From: CAKVON01 sp902475665
Lineage (GTDB): Bacteria; Actinomycetota; Coriobacteriia; Coriobacteriales; Atopobiaceae
Assembly: GCA_036321795.1 (NCBI GenBank)
Contig: JAWQCY010000002.1
Coordinates: 1-64,000, forward strand
DNA length: 64,000 bases
Reading direction: 5' to 3'
Part shown: one piece after another, positions 26,408 to 35,600 of the stretch
Position numbering within the stretch: the stretch's first letter is position 1
How the letters are laid out: each line of letters opens with the position of its first letter
Translations under genes and position numbers: made by a program
The notes under the pieces: model-generated
Seen by the model: the letters and a program-made list of their open reading frames with translations, nothing else
What the model was told of the DNA's origin: nothing
Database searches by the model: none

Positions 26408-26606
26408 GGGCCGCAAAGAGAAGCGGCCCCCTGCTTGCGAAGGGGACCGCGTTGCAATGCCGCTTCTTCCCCCGTCTTCCAGACCGCATGCGGCCTGCCG
26501 AGAATTGGCACCGTGCCCCGTTTTAGGGGTCGGTTGCCGGAGCTTCACAGGGCTCGGTCCCTCAGCTCTTTGCGCCCGCGACAGACCCACGGGCGCCTCT
26601 TGACGA
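26408..26606 (-). promoter_or_regulatory. SAM-I (S-box) riboswitch and expression platform of metK
   Basis: On the minus strand the S-box core reads AAAGAGCTGAGGGACCGAGC (from 26571 down), then GTGAAGCTCCGGCAACC, a P3 stem GACCCC/GGGG, GGTGCCAATTCT (26512-26501) and an 8-bp P4 CAGGCCGC/GCGGTCTG. P2 GAGCT/AGCTC pairs. Downstream, GAAGCGGC (plus 26420-26427) can pair with GCCGCTTC (26459-26466). The overlapping GGGCCGC (26408-26414) can instead pair with GCGGCCC (26423-26429): two exclusive folds that would switch expression. P1 is not clear by eye and a GCGCCCG/CGGGCGC hairpin precedes the core. It fills the 316-nt gap 26367-26682. Confidence 0.87.
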
Positions 26607-26682
26607 GCAACGAAAACTCTATTCCCAAACGGCGCGGGTGTAAACAGGATTGGGCCCGCGAGGGACACGCTCCACGGGATGC

Positions 26683-27354
26683 CTACGAGGCTTGTGACGC
26701 GTCGTGGACCCCAGGCACCGCGATGCCGAGCATCACGAAGCGCGATAGCCGGTCGGCGAACTTCTCGGCATCGATGGGAGCACCCGACTTGATGAGGTCG
26801 ATTGCCGCCAGGAAGAACGCGCCACACATGCAGTCCGCCGAGAAGTGGAGGTCGATGTCGTCACGAACGAGACCCTGCTCGCGCGCGATGGAGAGCTGCC
26901 GCTCGACCATCGAGAGCAGGTTGTCCAGGCGCGACTCGATCCTGGGAAGCAAGCCGGCGCCACCCAGGTCGTGACCGATGGCAAAGACCAGCGTGCCGCC
27001 CTCGCTCACGCATGCCGCAAACACCTTGCTCAGGTGCTCGAGGACCTCCGACGGGGAGGACGACCCCCGCACGGCCTCCTCGAGCTTGGCGACGAAGTCG
27101 TCGATGCTCTTGTCGAAGATCTCGGCAAGGATCGCGTCGCGGTCCCGGAAGTAGTAATAGAGCGCGCCCTTTGACATGTCACAACGCTCGGCGATCTCGG
27201 CCATCTGAAAGTCGACGCCGGCGCGCTCGGACACGAGCCGCGCCGCGGCCTCGAGGATTCGCGCCCTCGTGCGCGCGCTCTTGCGGGTCTTCGACGCCGT
27301 CCTGGAGCCTGGTTTTGCCTGTTTGGAAATAGCGCTGGCGCTATTCTTTGTCAT
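26683..27354 (-). CDS. TetR/AcrR family transcriptional regulator
   Basis: 223 aa. A basic N-terminal tail (1-28) precedes the TetR helix-turn-helix: RILEAAARLVSERAGVDFQM, then AEIAERCDMSKGALYYYFRD (to about 70). The C-terminal ligand domain is helical and unassigned. It is transcribed divergently from the two YhgE/Pip genes, with a 106-nt gap containing a perfect 15-bp palindrome. The simple model is repression of the membrane pair and of itself. Not related in sequence to its housekeeping neighbours. Confidence 0.9.
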   Translation of the reverse strand: MTKNSASAISKQAKPGSRTASKTRKSARTRARILEAAARLVSERAGVDFQMAEIAERCDMSKGALYYYFRDRDAILAEIFDKSIDDFVAKLEEAVRGSSSPSEVLEHLSKVFAACVSEGGTLVFAIGHDLGGAGLLPRIESRLDNLLSMVERQLSIAREQGLVRDDIDLHFSADCMCGAFFLAAIDLIKSGAPIDAEKFADRLSRFVMLGIAVPGVHDASQAS

Positions 27355-27370
27355 AAGTTGGTTAACCTCG

Positions 27371-27400
27371 TTCAGATTTTTGACTACAAGTCAATAATAT
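27371..27400 (+). promoter_or_regulatory. yhgE promoter with TetR operator candidate
   Basis: Perfect palindrome TTGACT ACA AGTCAA at 27380-27394. It lies between TTCAGA (27371-27376, weak -35) and TAATAT (27395-27400, good -10) with an 18-nt spacer. A repressor bound there would cover the promoter. The same DNA lies just upstream of the regulator start, so autoregulation is likely. Confidence 0.65.
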
Positions 27401-27460
27401 CGCAAAAGTCGGGTACCATGAACCCCGAAAAATTGCGAGACCAGAGCCAAGGAGAGACCC

Positions 27461-30145
27461 TTGAAGAAAGCCCTCGAGATCTTCCGCCGCGACATCAGGC
27501 GGATACTCGTGAACCCGGTCGCGGTCGTCATCATGATCGGCGTCGCCATCATCCCCTCCCTATATGCGTGGTTCAACATCCTCGCCAACTGGGACCCCTA
27601 CGAGAACACGAGCGACATCAAGATCGCCGTCGTCGACGAGGACCAGGGCGCCCGGATCGATGACCTGGGCGAGACCAATGCCGGCGAGATGATCGTCGAA
27701 CGCCTCAAGGACAACGACCAGCTCGGCTGGACCTTCGTCGACAGGCAGGAGGCCCTCGACGGCGTGCGCGAGGGTCGCTACTACGCGGCGTTCGTGATTC
27801 CGTCCGACTTCACCTCCTCGCTCGCCGACGTCCTCGACGGCGACACCGAGAAGGCCCACATCGCCTACTACGTCAACGAGAAGGTCAACGCCATCGCCCC
27901 CAAGGTCACCGACACCGGTGCGACCACCCTCGAGAACCAGGTGAGCGACGAGTTCGTCAACGTGTGCGGCAAGACCATCTCCGAGAAGCTCAAGGCCGGC
28001 GCGGGCGACGCCGCGCAGGGCATCGACACCGCAACCGCCACTGTGGCCTCCGACCTCAAGTCTGCCGAGAAGGACGTCCGCTCGCTGGCAGGCGCCATGG
28101 ACGACCTCGACAAGACCGTCGCCGACGCCCGTTCGTCGGTCGCGGCCGCGCGCAAGACCCTTGCCGGGCTGTCCGGCAAGACCGACAGCCTGGCAAAGAC
28201 GCTCTCGGACTCCCTCGACTCCCTTGCCACCACCAGGAAGGACACCCAGTCGTTGGCAGCCGAGATCTCGAGCGCCCTGGGCTCGGGGGCGCGCACCATC
28301 GCCGGGATCTCCTCCAAGGCAAACTATGACGTGGGCAACGCCGCGGGCGACATCGGCTGGGCCCAGGGCAAGCTCGACGCCGCCATCGCACAGCTGCGCG
28401 CGGCCAACACGACCGTCCAGGGTCAGATCAAGACCCTCTCCGACGCCCGCGACTCGCTGGCCAACCTCCAGATTTCCAACGCGAGCGCCTCGCAACTGCG
28501 CGACCGGGTCGTCGCCAAGCTCGACACCACCATCGCCACCCTCCAGTCGCTCGCCGACGACCAGCTCGCCAAGATCGAGGAGCTCCAGTCCCTCTCCAAC
28601 CAGATCAAGGACGGCGTCTCGAGCGTCAAGAACCTCTCCGAGACCGTCAACAACGCCATCCAGGGATCGGTCGACTCGCTGGGCGAGCTGCAGGACGGCT
28701 TCGTGTCCGAGACCATGCCGCAGATGTCGTCGGCCCTCGACTCCTTCGCCGACGTCGGCGGGCAGATCGTGGGCACCGCGAACTCCCTGGCACCCATGCT
28801 GAGCCAGGCGGACGGCTCGCTCGCCCAGCTCGACGACGTCCTCGCGAGCAGCGCGGCCTCGATCGAGGACGCGGCCGACAAGCTCACGAAGGCCGCGGAC
28901 AAGATCGGCTCGCTTGCCACCGACGTCTCGGCGGTCCAGAGCGCCACGACCTTCGCGGGCCTCAAGGACCTTCTCGACGTCGAGCCCACCAAGGTCGGAG
29001 AGTTCATGGGCTCCCCCGTCGAGATGGTCGACAAGAACATCTACCCCGTCGCCAACTACGGCTCCGGCGTCACGCCCTTCTACACCAACCTCGCCCTGTG
29101 GGTCGGCGGCTTCGTCCTCGTGGCGATCTACAAGCTCGAGGTCGACGACGAGGGCATCGGCGAGTTCAAGCCGTGGCAGGGCTACGTCGGCCGCTGGCTG
29201 CTGCTCAACCTGATCGGCGCGGCCCAGGCCCTCATCTGCTGCGTGGGCGACCTCGCCCTGGGCATCCAGTGCGTGAGCCCCGTCGCCTTCGTGTTCGCGG
29301 GTCTCGTCGAGTCATTCGTCTACGTGAGCTTCATCTATGCCATGGCAATCGCGTTCAAGCACATCGGCAAGGCCCTCGCGGTCGTGCTCGTGGTGCTGCA
29401 AATCCCGGGCGCCGCGGGCCTGTACCCCATCGAGATGATGCCCGGCTTCTTCCGGGCGCTCCACCCGCTCCTGCCCTTCACCTACGGCATCGCCGCCATG
29501 CGCGAGGCCATCGCGGGGTTCTACGGCAGCAACTATGCCACCAACATCGCGGTCCTTCTCGTCTACCTGATTCCCGCGGCCCTCATTGGCCTCGGGGCAC
29601 GCAGGCACCTGCTGAACATCAACGCGCTGTTCGACCGCAAGCTCGGCGAGACCGACCTCATGATCACCGAGAACGTCGGGATGGACGAGGCCCGCTTCAA
29701 GCTCTCGACCATCATCAAGGCGCTTGCCGACGCCCCCGAGTACAAGCGCACCTTCACCGAGCGCGCGGCGGCATTCGAGCTTGCCTACCCGGTGCTCGTC
29801 CGCCGCGGCTTCATGGCGCTGGTCTGGGTGCCGCTGGTCCTTCTCGCCCTGCTTTTCTTCCTGCCGATGAAGATGCTCATGCTCGTGCTGTGGATCGTCT
29901 CGCTCGTCGCGATCTGCACCTTCCTCATCGTCGTCGAGTACCTGCACAGCCGAGTCGCCGACAAGACCCGCATGGCCGACATGTCGCGCGAGGAGCTCTA
30001 TGAGCTTCTGGGCAAGGGCGTGCGCGAGGAGTACATGGCCTTCGCGCCGCTCGACAAGATGAACCTGTCCGATTCCTCACCGCTGGTCCGATTCGGTCGT
30101 GCCAAGCAGGATGACCAGCCCAAGAAGGGAGGCGACGCGCGATGA
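27461..30145 (+). CDS. YhgE/Pip family membrane protein 1
   Basis: 894 aa. One N-terminal membrane segment (about 17-37, ends SLYAWFNI) precedes a conserved NWDPYENTSDIKIAVVDEDQ motif. A large extracytoplasmic region (about 45-525) follows, mostly coiled coil rich in Ser, Ala, Asp and Lys. Then come an ABC-2-like bundle of about five segments (540-715) and an extra two-segment C-terminal module (about 787-828) with a cytoplasmic tail. TTG start with AAGGAG upstream. Relatives include Pip (lactococcal phage receptor) and EsaA of type VII secretion; actinobacterial members are thought to handle envelope lipids or drugs. Overlaps the next gene by 4 nt (ATGA). Confidence 0.85.
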   Translation: MKKALEIFRRDIRRILVNPVAVVIMIGVAIIPSLYAWFNILANWDPYENTSDIKIAVVDEDQGARIDDLGETNAGEMIVERLKDNDQLGWTFVDRQEALDGVREGRYYAAFVIPSDFTSSLADVLDGDTEKAHIAYYVNEKVNAIAPKVTDTGATTLENQVSDEFVNVCGKTISEKLKAGAGDAAQGIDTATATVASDLKSAEKDVRSLAGAMDDLDKTVADARSSVAAARKTLAGLSGKTDSLAKTLSDSLDSLATTRKDTQSLAAEISSALGSGARTIAGISSKANYDVGNAAGDIGWAQGKLDAAIAQLRAANTTVQGQIKTLSDARDSLANLQISNASASQLRDRVVAKLDTTIATLQSLADDQLAKIEELQSLSNQIKDGVSSVKNLSETVNNAIQGSVDSLGELQDGFVSETMPQMSSALDSFADVGGQIVGTANSLAPMLSQADGSLAQLDDVLASSAASIEDAADKLTKAADKIGSLATDVSAVQSATTFAGLKDLLDVEPTKVGEFMGSPVEMVDKNIYPVANYGSGVTPFYTNLALWVGGFVLVAIYKLEVDDEGIGEFKPWQGYVGRWLLLNLIGAAQALICCVGDLALGIQCVSPVAFVFAGLVESFVYVSFIYAMAIAFKHIGKALAVVLVVLQIPGAAGLYPIEMMPGFFRALHPLLPFTYGIAAMREAIAGFYGSNYATNIAVLLVYLIPAALIGLGARRHLLNINALFDRKLGETDLMITENVGMDEARFKLSTIIKALADAPEYKRTFTERAAAFELAYPVLVRRGFMALVWVPLVLLALLFFLPMKMLMLVLWIVSLVAICTFLIVVEYLHSRVADKTRMADMSREELYELLGKGVREEYMAFAPLDKMNLSDSSPLVRFGRAKQDDQPKKGGDAR

Positions 30146-32373
30146 TCCGCAAGGTCCTCGACTTCGCGAGGCGCGACGCCCGCAACGTTAGGAAGAACGT
30201 CATCAGCCTCGTGGTCTGCGTGGGCATCATCGTGCTGCCCTGCTTCTACGCCTGGTTCAACATCGCGGCGAGCTGGGACCCGTACGGCAACACCAAGAAC
30301 CTCAAGGTCGCCGTCGCCAACGAGGACGAGGGCTACTCCAGCGAGCTGATGCCGGTGAGCGTCAACATGGGTGAGCGCATCCAGAGCGACCTGTCCCAGA
30401 GCAAGTCGATCGGCTACGTCGTAACCGACAAGGCCGACGCCGTCGAGGGCGTGCGCAACGGCAGGTATTATGCCGCGATCGTGTTCCCCAAGCACTTCAC
30501 GAGCGACATGCTCACGGTGCTGTCGCCCGACGCCACCAAGCCCCAGGTCGAGTTCTACCAAAACGAGAAGGAGAACTCGATCGCCTCGATCGTGACCGAC
30601 AAGGCGTCGACCGCAGTAAAGCAGGACGTCGAGGCCTCCTTCGCCGAGTCGGTGACCAACGTCGGGGCGAGCGTCCTGGACGACCTCGGCGAGTACATGA
30701 CCGACGACCAGGTAACCGCCTTCGCAGCCAAGCTCGACGCGGCGATCTCGGGCAACGCCGACTCGCTCACTTCCATGGCCGCTGACGTGAGGGGCTTCTC
30801 GACGTCGCTGGGCACGGCCCAGACCATGCTCACAAGCTCCTCGGGGTCGTTCGACGGCTCGCTGGCGTCCACGCTCGACGTGGCGAACCTGCTGGGCAAG
30901 AGCGCCTCGGGCGTCCGCGACCTCGGCAGCGCCATCCAGGGAACAACCGACTCCTTCAACAAGACCATCCAGTCCGGCTCCTCGGACCTCGAGGCCGTCG
31001 GCAAGGCGATCGACGATGCGTTCGACGCCACCGACGCCCAGGCCTCGAGCCTGTCCGACGGCCTCGCGAAGGCAAAGGGCATCGTGGGCAAGCAGCTCGC
31101 CAAGCTGCAGTCCGCAAGCGACGAGCTGATCAGGCAGGACCAGACGCTCGCCTCCCTCGAGTCGACGCTTCAGCAGCAGGGCCTTCCCACCGACGCCGTC
31201 CACGAGGTGCGCCTGACCATCCAGGGCCTCAACGACCGCGTCAAGAAGTCGATCTCGGAGCACCAGGAGCTCAGCGACGCCCTCCAGAAGTCCATCGACC
31301 ACATCGCCCAATCCCAGACCGACGCGGCCACGTCGCGCGAGGAGCTCAAGGGCATGGTCGCCAAGGCCAAGGACGGCCTTGGCTCGGTCTCGGGCGACTT
31401 CGAGTCCAAGCTCTCCTCCTCGCTCTCGGGCCTCGCCGACAGCATCGACTCCGCCGCCGGCGACGCGGGCTCGGTCTCGAGCGACCTCAAGTCGACCCTG
31501 GCCTCCGTCGACAAGACCGCAGGCTCCGCCGCGACGGCGCTCGGCGACATGCGCTCCTCGCTCTCCGACGCGGCCGACGGCCTCGACCGCAGCGCCAAGC
31601 GTATCTCCGACCTGCACTCCAGCCTCTCCTCCGCCCTCAACTCGGGTGATGTCGAGAAGGTCCGCAAGGTCCTGAGCTCCAACCCCGAGGACCTCGCCGC
31701 ATTCATCTCCGAGCCCGTGGCGATGGACCGCACGCCGGTCTTCGAGTCGGACAACAACGGCTCCTCCATGGCGCCGTTCTACACAACGCTCGCCATCTGG
31801 ATTGGCGGCGTCATCCTCGCCGCGCTGGTCAAGACCAACCCGTCGGAGCGTTGCCGGAAGGAGCTGGGCTGCAGCCCGAGCGAGTCCTACCTCGGCAGGA
31901 TCGTCTTCTTCGTGCTGATCGGCCTCATGCAGTCCCTTCTCATCGTCGGGGGTGACCTCTTCTTCCTGGGCATCCAATGCACGCACCCCGTGTTGATGGT
32001 GCTGGCGGGCCTCGTCGCAAGCCTGGCGTTCGTCAACATCATCTTCGCGCTCACCGCCAGCTTCGGCGACGTCGGCAAGGCCATCGCGGTCGTGCTCATG
32101 GTCATCCAGGTCGCAGGCTCGGGCGGCTCGTTCCCCAAGGAGATGCTCCCCGGCTTCTTCCAGGCGATGTATCCCTTCCTGCCGTTCGTCCACGCCGAGA
32201 ACGCCATGCGCGCGGCCATCTTCGGCCTGTGCGGCAACGACTTCTGGGTCGAGCTCGCGGTCCTTCTCGCCTACCTGGCCCCCGCACTGCTTTTGGGCCT
32301 GGTGCTGCGCAAGCCGATCATCCGCCTCAACGAGTGGTTCGAGCACAGGCTCGAGGAAACCAAGCTCATGTAG
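30142..32373 (+). CDS. YhgE/Pip family membrane protein 2
   Basis: 743 aa. Same plan as its partner: membrane segment at about 20-40 ending CFYAWFNIAASWDPYGNT, a long coiled-coil ectodomain (about 60-535), then a C-terminal ABC-2-like set of membrane segments (about 545-725), without the extra C-terminal module of protein 1. ATGA overlap with protein 1 implies equal expression and probably a heteromeric complex. No ATP-binding protein is adjacent. The transported or bound ligand is unknown. Confidence 0.85.
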   Translation: MIRKVLDFARRDARNVRKNVISLVVCVGIIVLPCFYAWFNIAASWDPYGNTKNLKVAVANEDEGYSSELMPVSVNMGERIQSDLSQSKSIGYVVTDKADAVEGVRNGRYYAAIVFPKHFTSDMLTVLSPDATKPQVEFYQNEKENSIASIVTDKASTAVKQDVEASFAESVTNVGASVLDDLGEYMTDDQVTAFAAKLDAAISGNADSLTSMAADVRGFSTSLGTAQTMLTSSSGSFDGSLASTLDVANLLGKSASGVRDLGSAIQGTTDSFNKTIQSGSSDLEAVGKAIDDAFDATDAQASSLSDGLAKAKGIVGKQLAKLQSASDELIRQDQTLASLESTLQQQGLPTDAVHEVRLTIQGLNDRVKKSISEHQELSDALQKSIDHIAQSQTDAATSREELKGMVAKAKDGLGSVSGDFESKLSSSLSGLADSIDSAAGDAGSVSSDLKSTLASVDKTAGSAATALGDMRSSLSDAADGLDRSAKRISDLHSSLSSALNSGDVEKVRKVLSSNPEDLAAFISEPVAMDRTPVFESDNNGSSMAPFYTTLAIWIGGVILAALVKTNPSERCRKELGCSPSESYLGRIVFFVLIGLMQSLLIVGGDLFFLGIQCTHPVLMVLAGLVASLAFVNIIFALTASFGDVGKAIAVVLMVIQVAGSGGSFPKEMLPGFFQAMYPFLPFVHAENAMRAAIFGLCGNDFWVELAVLLAYLAPALLLGLVLRKPIIRLNEWFEHRLEETKLM

Positions 32374-32413
32374 AGATGGGCGCAAGACCCCAAGAGACGC
32401 GGGCGGGCACGTC

Positions 32414-32419
32414 TATACT
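32414..32419 (+). promoter_or_regulatory. Candidate -10 box for gltX
   Basis: TATACT at 32414-32419 lies 47 nt before the gltX GTG and after the end of the YhgE pair; no good -35 hexamer is seen (CAAGAG at 17-nt spacing). No terminator separates the YhgE genes from gltX, so read-through is possible. Confidence 0.4.
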
Positions 32420-32466
32420 GTTGATTCGTATGGAAGCACCAATTAACTGCAACCGAGGAGACAACA

Positions 32467-33951
32467 GTGTCTGACAAGCCCGTCCGCGTTCGCTTTGCGC
32501 CCTCCCCCACCGGAAAGCTCCACATCGGCGGTGCCCGCACGGCCATCTACAACTGGGCCTTCGCCCGTGCCAACGGCGGCACCTTCATCCTGCGCATCGA
32601 CGACACCGACCCGACGCGTTCCACCGACGAGAACACCCAGGTCATCCTGCGCGCCATGCGCTGGCTCGGCCTCGACTGGGACGAGGGTCCCGAGGTCGGG
32701 GGCGACTATGGCCCCTACTTCCAGACCGAGCGACTCGACGTCTACCGCGACGCCGCCCGCAAGCTCGTCGACGAGGGCCGCGCCTACTACTGCTTCTGCA
32801 CCCCCGAGAAGCTCGAGGCCGACCGCAAGGCCGCCCAGGAGCGCCACGACCCGTTCCAGGGCTACCAGCGTACCTGCCGTGGCATCGACCCGGCCGAGGC
32901 CCAGCGTCGCGTCGACGCCGGCGAGCCCTACACCATCAGGATCAAGGTTCCCCAGGACCGCGGCGACGTCGTCGTCCACGACGCCGTCCACGGCGACGTG
33001 ACCTTCAACGCCCGCGAGCTCGACGACTTCATCATCTTCCGCTCCGACGGGACCCCCACCTACAACTTCGCCACGGTCGTCGACGACGCCGACATGGGCA
33101 TCACCCACATCATCCGCGGCGACGACCACCTGTCCAACACCCCGCGCCAGGTCATGGTCTACGAGGCCCTGGGCGCGCCCGTGCCCGTCTTCGCCCACAT
33201 CTCGATGATTCTGGGCGCCGACGGCAAGAAGCTCTCCAAGCGCCACGGCGCCACCTCGGTCGAGGAGTACCGTGACGCCGGCTACCTGTCCGACGCCTTC
33301 GTCAACTACCTCGCCCTTCTGGGCTGGGCCCTCGACGGCGAGACCACGATCGTCCCGCGCGACGTCCTGGCCTCGCGCTTCTCGCTCGACCACGTCTCCA
33401 AGAACCCCGCCACCTTCGACCCCGAGAAGCTCGACTGGGTCAACGGCCAGTACCTGCAGGCGATGGACGACTCGACCTTCTCGTCCGAGGTCCTCATGCC
33501 CCAGCTCGTCGCCGCCGGCCTCGAGACCGAAGGCGCCCCCGCGCACGACAGCGCCTGGTACGACCTGCTGAGCAGCCTGCTCAAGCCGCGCACCACCCTC
33601 GCGCCGCAGGTCGTCGAGAAGGCCCGCTTCCTGTACGAGGGCGACGAGGTCACCCTCGACGAGAAGTCCGTGAGCAAGAACATCGCCAAGGAGGGCGTCT
33701 CCGCGTGCCTCGAGGCCGCCCGCGAGGCCCTGGAGGCCATCGACGCGGACGGTTGGCACGCCGAGGCCATCGACGCCGCCCTCGAGGAGCTGCCCGAGCG
33801 TCTGGGCGTCGGCAAGCGCAAGGTCTTCCAGGCCGTTCGAGTCGCCGAGTGCGGCAACCAGGTCTCGCCCCCGTTGGGCGCCTCCATGGAGCTTCTCGGC
33901 CGCGACGCCTCCCTGGCCCGCCTGACGCGCGCCATGCCCCTCGCGGGTTAG
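32467..33951 (+). CDS. gltX: Glutamate--tRNA ligase
   Basis: 494 aa. Class I synthetase: RFAPSPTGKLHIGGARTA (HIGG at 19-22) and the KMSKS-equivalent GKKLSKRHG near 254-259. GTG start with GAGGAG 6 nt upstream. It charges tRNA-Glu, for which two identical genes lie at 37215-37403. No glutaminyl-tRNA synthetase is in the window, so mischarging of tRNA-Gln followed by GatCAB amidation is possible but cannot be tested here. sdaA begins 8 nt after its stop. Confidence 0.96.
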   Translation: MSDKPVRVRFAPSPTGKLHIGGARTAIYNWAFARANGGTFILRIDDTDPTRSTDENTQVILRAMRWLGLDWDEGPEVGGDYGPYFQTERLDVYRDAARKLVDEGRAYYCFCTPEKLEADRKAAQERHDPFQGYQRTCRGIDPAEAQRRVDAGEPYTIRIKVPQDRGDVVVHDAVHGDVTFNARELDDFIIFRSDGTPTYNFATVVDDADMGITHIIRGDDHLSNTPRQVMVYEALGAPVPVFAHISMILGADGKKLSKRHGATSVEEYRDAGYLSDAFVNYLALLGWALDGETTIVPRDVLASRFSLDHVSKNPATFDPEKLDWVNGQYLQAMDDSTFSSEVLMPQLVAAGLETEGAPAHDSAWYDLLSSLLKPRTTLAPQVVEKARFLYEGDEVTLDEKSVSKNIAKEGVSACLEAAREALEAIDADGWHAEAIDAALEELPERLGVGKRKVFQAVRVAECGNQVSPPLGASMELLGRDASLARLTRAMPLAG

Positions 33952-33959
33952 GCCCCGCC

Positions 33960-35546
33960 ATGATGACGAACTCCGCGTTCGAGATCTTGGGGCCCATCAT
34001 GGTGGGCCCGTCCAGCTCGCACACGGCGGGTGCCCTGCGCATCGCCGCCGTGGCGCGCTCGCTCGCCCCGTGCCACGTGGCCAGGGCGCGCTTCACCCTG
34101 CACAACTCGTTCTCCCGCACCTACCGCGGCCACGGCACCGACCGTGCCCTGGTGGCGGGCATGCTCGGCCTGGTGCCCGACGACACGCGCGTGCGCGACT
34201 CGTTCTCCATGGCTGTCGAGCAGGGCATGGACTTCTCGTTCGTCGAGGCGGGCGACAACGCCGACCTGCACCCCAACACCGTGACCATCGGCATGCTGTG
34301 CGACGACGGCACCTCGATCGAGGTCCGCGGCGAGTCGCTGGGCGGCGGCCGCGTCAGGATCTCGGCCCTCAACGGGGTCGAGGTCGAGATCACGGGCGAC
34401 TACCCCACCCTGTTCGTCAGTCACATGGACCGCCCGGGCGTCCTGGCGGCGCTCACGGGGGCAATGGCACGGGCGGACGCCAACATCGCGACCGTCCACA
34501 CCTACCGCACCAGCCGCGGCGGCAACGCCTACACGGTGTTCGAGTGCGACCAGCGCGTCGACGCCAAGCTCCTGTCCCAGATCCGCGACATCGACAACGT
34601 CCTGGAGGCCTCCGTCGTCGAGGTGCCGGGGGCCAGCGGCGTCGCACCCGACACACGCCTGGCCATGGGCTTCGACACGGGAGCCGCGCTTCTGGCCCTG
34701 TGCGCGTCGCACTCCCTCCCCATCGGCTCCGTCATGCGCGAGCGCGAGCTGGAGCTTGCGGGCGAGGATGCCGAGAAGTGCGTGGACGATGCCATGGCCC
34801 GCGTAATCGAGGTCATGCGCGAGGAGACCGCCAGCACAATCGAGAGGCCCGAGCGCTCGCTCGGGGGCTTTCTGTATGGCCAGGCAAAGCAGGTCGCGGA
34901 CGCCTCGGGGCGGCTCGCGCCGACGTTGATGGGCCCCACGCTCACCGAGGCGGTGGCACGGGCAATGGCGGTGCTGGAGCGCTCGGCGACCATGGGCGTG
35001 ATCGTCGCCGCACCCACGGCAGGCTCTGCCGGCGTCGTCCCGGCTGCGGTGTTGTCCGTGGCGGGCGCCATGGGGGCGAGCGACGACGAGGTTGCAGGGG
35101 CGCTTTGGTGCGCCTCTGCCGTCGGCGCAGTGATAGCCCGCAACGCGAGCGTGGCGGGTGCCGAGGGTGGTTGCCAGGCAGAGGTCGGCACCGCCTCCGC
35201 GATGGCGGCAGCGGGCCTCGTGGAGCTTCTCGGCGGCACTCCCCGCCAGGCCCTGGAGGCCTCCTCGATCGCGATCACCAACCTGCTGGGACTCGTTTGC
35301 GACCCGGTGCGCGGGCTCGTCGAGTACCCGTGCCAGGACCGCAACGCAATCGGCGTGGCCGACGCCTTCTCGGCGGCCCAGCTTGCCCTCTCGGGCATCG
35401 GCGGCCCCGTCCCCTTCGACGAGGTCGTGGCGGCGATGGACTCGGTCGGGAGGTCGATTCCCGTCGCGCTTCGCGAGACCGCGATGGGAGGCCTTGCCGC
35501 AGCCCCCTCCTGCGCCGGCTGCGTGGGCGGCTGCGTGACGTCCTAG
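33960..35546 (+). CDS. sdaA: Single-chain iron-sulfur L-serine dehydratase with internal ACT domain
   Basis: 528 aa. Deaminates L-serine to pyruvate using a [4Fe-4S] cluster. Order of parts: beta-type domain (about 1-140) with GPIMVGPSSSHTAGALR and HGTDRALVAG; an ACT domain (about 150-222) with DRPGVLAALTGAMA; then the alpha-type catalytic domain with C405 (GGCQAEVGTAS), C447 (VCDPVRGLVE) and C458 (PCQDRNA), the presumed cluster ligands. This is the Firmicutes two-subunit enzyme (SdaAB plus SdaAA) fused into one chain. The ACT domain may bind serine. The first of two adjacent ATGs is used. Overlapping plus-strand translation with gltX is excluded by an 8-nt gap. Confidence 0.92.
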   Translation: MMTNSAFEILGPIMVGPSSSHTAGALRIAAVARSLAPCHVARARFTLHNSFSRTYRGHGTDRALVAGMLGLVPDDTRVRDSFSMAVEQGMDFSFVEAGDNADLHPNTVTIGMLCDDGTSIEVRGESLGGGRVRISALNGVEVEITGDYPTLFVSHMDRPGVLAALTGAMARADANIATVHTYRTSRGGNAYTVFECDQRVDAKLLSQIRDIDNVLEASVVEVPGASGVAPDTRLAMGFDTGAALLALCASHSLPIGSVMRERELELAGEDAEKCVDDAMARVIEVMREETASTIERPERSLGGFLYGQAKQVADASGRLAPTLMGPTLTEAVARAMAVLERSATMGVIVAAPTAGSAGVVPAAVLSVAGAMGASDDEVAGALWCASAVGAVIARNASVAGAEGGCQAEVGTASAMAAAGLVELLGGTPRQALEASSIAITNLLGLVCDPVRGLVEYPCQDRNAIGVADAFSAAQLALSGIGGPVPFDEVVAAMDSVGRSIPVALRETAMGGLAAAPSCAGCVGGCVTS

Positions 35547-35600
35547 AGGCCACCCACGCCCCAGCCAGGCAACGCGGCCGGGCGAGAAGGACTTGGGAGC

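Noticed and set aside
27461..32373. Type VII secretion locus (YhgE resembles EsaA)
   Set aside because: No EssC-type ATPase, WXG100 protein or other ESX component in the window.
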